This document shows, piece after piece, positions 6,488-8,655 of a stretch of 8,655 nucleotides of DNA. The notes under the pieces are model-generated. The model did no database searches. It worked only from the letters and a program-made list of their open reading frames with translations, and was not told the DNA's origin. Source of the stretch: Actinomycetes bacterium (GTDB lineage Bacteria > Actinomycetota > Actinomycetes > JAHEKZ01); assembly GCA_027117675.1 (NCBI GenBank), contig JAJAYM010000020.1, forward strand, positions 1-8,655, in the 5' to 3' direction. The position numbers were made by a program, and so were the translations under genes. Numbering within the stretch: the first letter of the stretch is position 1; every line of letters begins with the position of its first letter.

Positions 6488-6527
6488 ACAGGTGGTGGTG
6501 CCTTACTGCGACGGCACCACCACCTGT
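6488..6527 (-). promoter_or_regulatory. Strong intercistronic hairpin between binding protein and permease genes
   Basis: A 15-bp perfect stem, ACAGGTGGTGGTGCC (6488-6502) with GGCACCACCACCTGT (6513-6527), and a 10-nt loop, beginning 10 nt after the binding-protein stop. No U-tract follows on the minus strand. In ABC importer operons such hairpins often protect the 3' end of the binding-protein mRNA and partly terminate transcription, so that more binding protein than permease is made. That role is inferred from position. A small 5-bp hairpin (6468-6480) lies further on, before the permease ribosome-binding site. Confidence 0.75.
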
Positions 6528-6537
6528 TCCGTCGACC

Positions 6538-8241
6538 CTAGGAGATGTTCCAGTTCTGCATGTTCCAGGCGAGACCCGATTGCGTGGCGTTGTACTCCAC
6601 ACCCTCGGCGGCGGCGTCATAGGCGACGATGCCAGGGAAGGCGAACGCTGGAATGGTCGCCAGGTCTTCCCAGAGGATGGTCTCGATCTGGGTGATCAGA
6701 TCTTGCTGAACGGCCAGATCAGATGTCTGGTTCAGCTGCTCGGTCAAATCGTCGACCTCCTTGTTCGAGTAGTTGCCGTAGTTGCTGCCGCCGTCGGTCG
6801 TGTAGATCTCAGACGACCCGGTCACCAGCGGTGATCCAGCCCAAGCGAAGAGCGCGATGTCGAAGGCGCCGGTGACGAGTGCGCCGCCAGCGTTGAAGAA
6901 CGTCTTATCGCCTTCATCCTTGACGTCGAACCCCGCACCCTTCGGGCCACACGCATCGATGATCAACGCCGCCTCAGAGACACGACGGTCGTTCGGCACG
7001 ATGTAACCCAGCCGAAGCTCGGTTCCCAGCGCGTTGTTGTCCTCGAGGATCTGCTTGGCCTGCGCGATGTCCTGAGATGCGTACTCCTCAGGGGTGATCG
7101 CTGCTGCAACTTCCTCATACTGAGGCTGGAACGGGAGGTAATAGCGCGAGTCGAGCACGATCGCCTCGGGGTTATCCGGCTTGATCAGGTTGTCCACGAT
7201 CGTCTGCCTTGGCAGGCAAAGAGCGAACGCCTCGCGTAGCGCCTTATCCCCGAACGCACCGTCAAAGTTGAAGTCGTAGTGCTCGAAGGTGAACTGATCG
7301 TCCGATGCGAAGACAATCTGGTCTCCCAGCGCCTCTAACTGCTTCTTCAGGTCAGGGTTCGGCTGCGGGTCCATGGCCTGAATCTCGCCATTCTCCAACG
7401 CCTGAGCCTGAGAGGTCGCAGCGATGAACCGGATGACCACCGTGTCAGCCACTGGGGCTTCTCCGTAGAAGTTCTCGTTCGCCTTGAGCGTCAGACTGTT
7501 ACCCGACTCCCACGTATCGAGCAGGTACTCGCCCGAAGCAGGCACTAGCGACGGATCTGGCAGCTCGCCGGGCTTGAAGACCCAACCCTTGGTCCAGAAG
7601 TCACCAGCCGCTTCTAGACCCTTGGTGTCATCCTCGTTGATCGCGGTGATCAGGTCGTCGATGCCGGCTTCCTTTTCGACGACGTGGGCCGGGAGAATCG
7701 CACCGAATTGGGCGACCCAGTCGGCGTATGGCTTGTCGTACGTAACGGAGAATTCCTTCTCGCCGTCGGCGCACTCAACCGTCTTGATGTCTTCGTAGCC
7801 GTCGGTGCTCACCGGCTTGAAGGTGTCGGTCTGCCCGCTCTGGGAGTACCAGGTAAGCCAGGCGTCGTCACAGTCGATCGGCTCGCCGTCGCTCCACACT
7901 GCGTCGTCGGCGAAGGCGTAGTCGATGGTCAGGGGATCGTCACTGACCTTCTCGTAACTACCGAAGACCTCTTCCGGCGCCACCGAACCATCGGGGGCGA
8001 AGTACCAGAAACCCAAAGTCACCCGGTTCATCGGGATGGCATTCTGGCTCGCATTGGTCGCTACCGTTGTGGTGTTGTACGCCTGCCACTCTTGCTCATA
8101 GGCATACGTAAAGGTCACGGGCTCGGTGGACGTGTCATCGGGGTCAACGGGGTCGGTACCGCCGCCCGTGCACGCTGCAAGAACCAGCGATGCTCCGGCG
8201 AGGACGGCCCACGCTGACGCTCTCTTACGCGTACTTCCCAC
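6538..8241 (-). CDS. Family-5 (peptide-type) ABC transporter substrate-binding lipoprotein
   Basis: A 567-residue extracellular solute-binding protein of the SBP_bac_5 (OppA/DppA) class. The N-terminus has a basic stretch (STRKR), a hydrophobic core (11-22) and the lipobox LAAC with C24 as the lipidated cysteine, followed by a Gly/Asp/Pro/Thr linker (25-42). The mature part shows family features: YAYEQEWQAYN, NRVTLGFWYFAPDG, DDAVWSDGEPIDCDDAW (cf. the usual W-S-D-G-x-P-x-T/D region), GEYLLDTWESGNSLTLKANENFYG and ALREAFALCLPR. Four cysteines remain after lipidation, C124, C157, C342 and C431, possibly two disulfides. The start GTG at 8241 is preceded by GGGAGAG at suitable spacing. It is the first gene of the operon and directly upstream of both permeases, so it is the ligand receptor. 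Actinobacterial members include peptide-binding proteins and LpqW, a lipoglycan-synthesis factor. The operon context favours transport, but the ligand is unknown. Confidence 0.95.
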   Translation of the reverse strand: MGSTRKRASAWAVLAGASLVLAACTGGGTDPVDPDDTSTEPVTFTYAYEQEWQAYNTTTVATNASQNAIPMNRVTLGFWYFAPDGSVAPEEVFGSYEKVSDDPLTIDYAFADDAVWSDGEPIDCDDAWLTWYSQSGQTDTFKPVSTDGYEDIKTVECADGEKEFSVTYDKPYADWVAQFGAILPAHVVEKEAGIDDLITAINEDDTKGLEAAGDFWTKGWVFKPGELPDPSLVPASGEYLLDTWESGNSLTLKANENFYGEAPVADTVVIRFIAATSQAQALENGEIQAMDPQPNPDLKKQLEALGDQIVFASDDQFTFEHYDFNFDGAFGDKALREAFALCLPRQTIVDNLIKPDNPEAIVLDSRYYLPFQPQYEEVAAAITPEEYASQDIAQAKQILEDNNALGTELRLGYIVPNDRRVSEAALIIDACGPKGAGFDVKDEGDKTFFNAGGALVTGAFDIALFAWAGSPLVTGSSEIYTTDGGSNYGNYSNKEVDDLTEQLNQTSDLAVQQDLITQIETILWEDLATIPAFAFPGIVAYDAAAEGVEYNATQSGLAWNMQNWNIS

Positions 8242-8249
8242 TGCATCTC

Positions 8250-8295
8250 TCCCTGATCGAATGGAGGTATCTACGCCGGCTCAGGGTCCCTGATC
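8250..8295. repeat. Triple TCAGGG half-sites in the leader of the transporter operon
   Basis: A 13-bp palindrome, TCAGGG-T-CCCTGA, lies at 8281-8293 on the plus strand. Its right part, TCCCTGATC (8287-8295), recurs as a direct repeat at 8250-8258, next to the ribosome-binding site of the binding-protein gene. Three copies of one half-site within 46 bp suggest an operator or a translation-control element. No match to a known regulator is recognised. Confidence 0.35.
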
Positions 8296-8337
8296 CAGCG
8301 ACCGCGCACGCCTCGATAGGCCAACTCGGTCGCCCGC

Positions 8338-8346
8338 ACCCTAACA
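8338..8346 (-). promoter_or_regulatory. Candidate extended -10 promoter of the ABC operon
   Basis: The minus strand reads TG-T-TAGGGT, an extended -10 element of the TAnnnT kind used by actinobacterial housekeeping sigma factors. The region 17 nt upstream (CCACTA) is not a good -35. A start about 7 nt on would give a leader of about 90 nt that includes the TCAGGG repeats. The rest of the 212-nt gap (8242-8453) shows no other clear element. Confidence 0.33.
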
Positions 8347-8453
8347 GCGAAAGGGGTACCTAGTGGCCCTCACCACGCCCTGACGTTACGAAGTCGCAAC
8401 CCCACCGTCACCGGTTCGAGACACCCGAAAAGTACATACGAAGACTGGCTCGC

Positions 8454-8655
8454 CTATCGGGAGTCGCGCTTGGCCTGTCTTCTGGCGCCAGTCGCCAAGG
8501 TGGACGCGTTCCGCTTCTTCGTCGCGGGGGTGCGCTTCTTCGCTGGCGTCCGGCCCCTTCCGGATCCCGCCGTTGCTGACCCGCTGCGCCTAGGGTCGGC
8601 TGAGCCACTCTTAGCGGCCAGACGCTCCGCTTTCAACTCAGCGGCCGACTCCTTG
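8454..8655 (-). CDS. C-terminal fragment of an unidentified gene with a Lys/Arg-rich tail
   Basis: An open frame enters from the right edge of the window and ends at TAG (8454-8456). It gives 66 residues: a helical, charged start (KESAAELKAERLAAKS) followed by a low-complexity tail rich in Lys, Arg, Ala, Ser and Thr, with TPAKKRTPATKKR as the clearest segment. Such tails are common in actinobacterial nucleic-acid-binding proteins and as extensions of otherwise conserved enzymes, so no function can be given. The chosen frame is preferred because it stays open to the window edge, unlike the overlapping Arg/Pro-rich frame at 8408-8608, and has the expected Lys codons (AAG) of a basic tail. The gene stops 212 nt before the binding-protein gene on the same strand and is probably transcribed separately from the transporter operon. 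Confidence 0.6.
   Translation of the reverse strand, partial: KESAAELKAERLAAKSGSADPRRSGSATAGSGRGRTPAKKRTPATKKRNASTLATGARRQAKRDSR

Noticed and set aside
8408..8608. Minus-strand 66-residue Arg/Pro-rich frame at the right edge
   Set aside because: It does not stay open to the window edge and looks like the out-of-frame reading of the Lys/Arg-rich tail in the neighbouring frame.
1..8655. Mobile elements, CRISPR arrays, tRNA or rRNA genes
   Set aside because: No transposase or integrase sequence, no regularly spaced repeats and no cloverleaf or rRNA-like segments were seen on either strand.

Overview
The window looks like ordinary chromosomal DNA of a high-GC Gram-positive bacterium (Actinobacteria). 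G/C is favoured at third codon positions, GTG starts are frequent (pirin, substrate-binding protein, OppB-type permease and one ATPase), and the binding protein is a lipoprotein. The actinobacterial assignment rests on composition and protein style; I cannot resolve the genus. Layout by position: 1-162 (+) is the 3' end of a Cu+-transporting P-type ATPase (copA). Its stop codon overlaps the stop codon of a convergent pirin-family gene (159-1130, -). Upstream of pirin is a perfect 18-bp inverted repeat that looks like a regulator operator. Next is a small uncharacterised acidic protein (1320-1733, -). From 8241 down to 1846 on the minus strand lies one complete oligopeptide/dipeptide-type ABC importer operon, in transcription order: family-5 substrate-binding lipoprotein (6538-8241), OppB/DppB-type permease with a large membrane insertion (4902-6434), OppC/DppC-type permease (3881-4876), OppD/DppD-type ATPase (2859-3881) and OppF/DppF-type ATPase (1846-2862). 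At the right edge (8454-8655, -) is the basic C-terminal tail of another gene that starts outside the window. How the genes work together: the lipoprotein captures a peptide or peptide-like ligand at the outer face of the membrane. The two permeases form the channel and the two ATPases drive import. Junctions are tight: a 25-nt gap between the permeases, a 1-nt TGATG overlap between OppC and OppD, and a 4-nt GTGA overlap between OppD and OppF. A 15-bp hairpin sits just after the binding-protein gene, where differential mRNA stability is expected. CopA, pirin and the small protein show no sequence link to the transporter. I see no mobile element, CRISPR array, tRNA or rRNA. I do not see a convincing new multi-gene system. 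The most unusual feature is the roughly 165-residue insertion with about six predicted transmembrane helices inside the OppB-type permease. Smaller points of interest are the pirin operator, the intercistronic hairpin and a possible catalytically dead JAB/RadC-like fold in the small protein.
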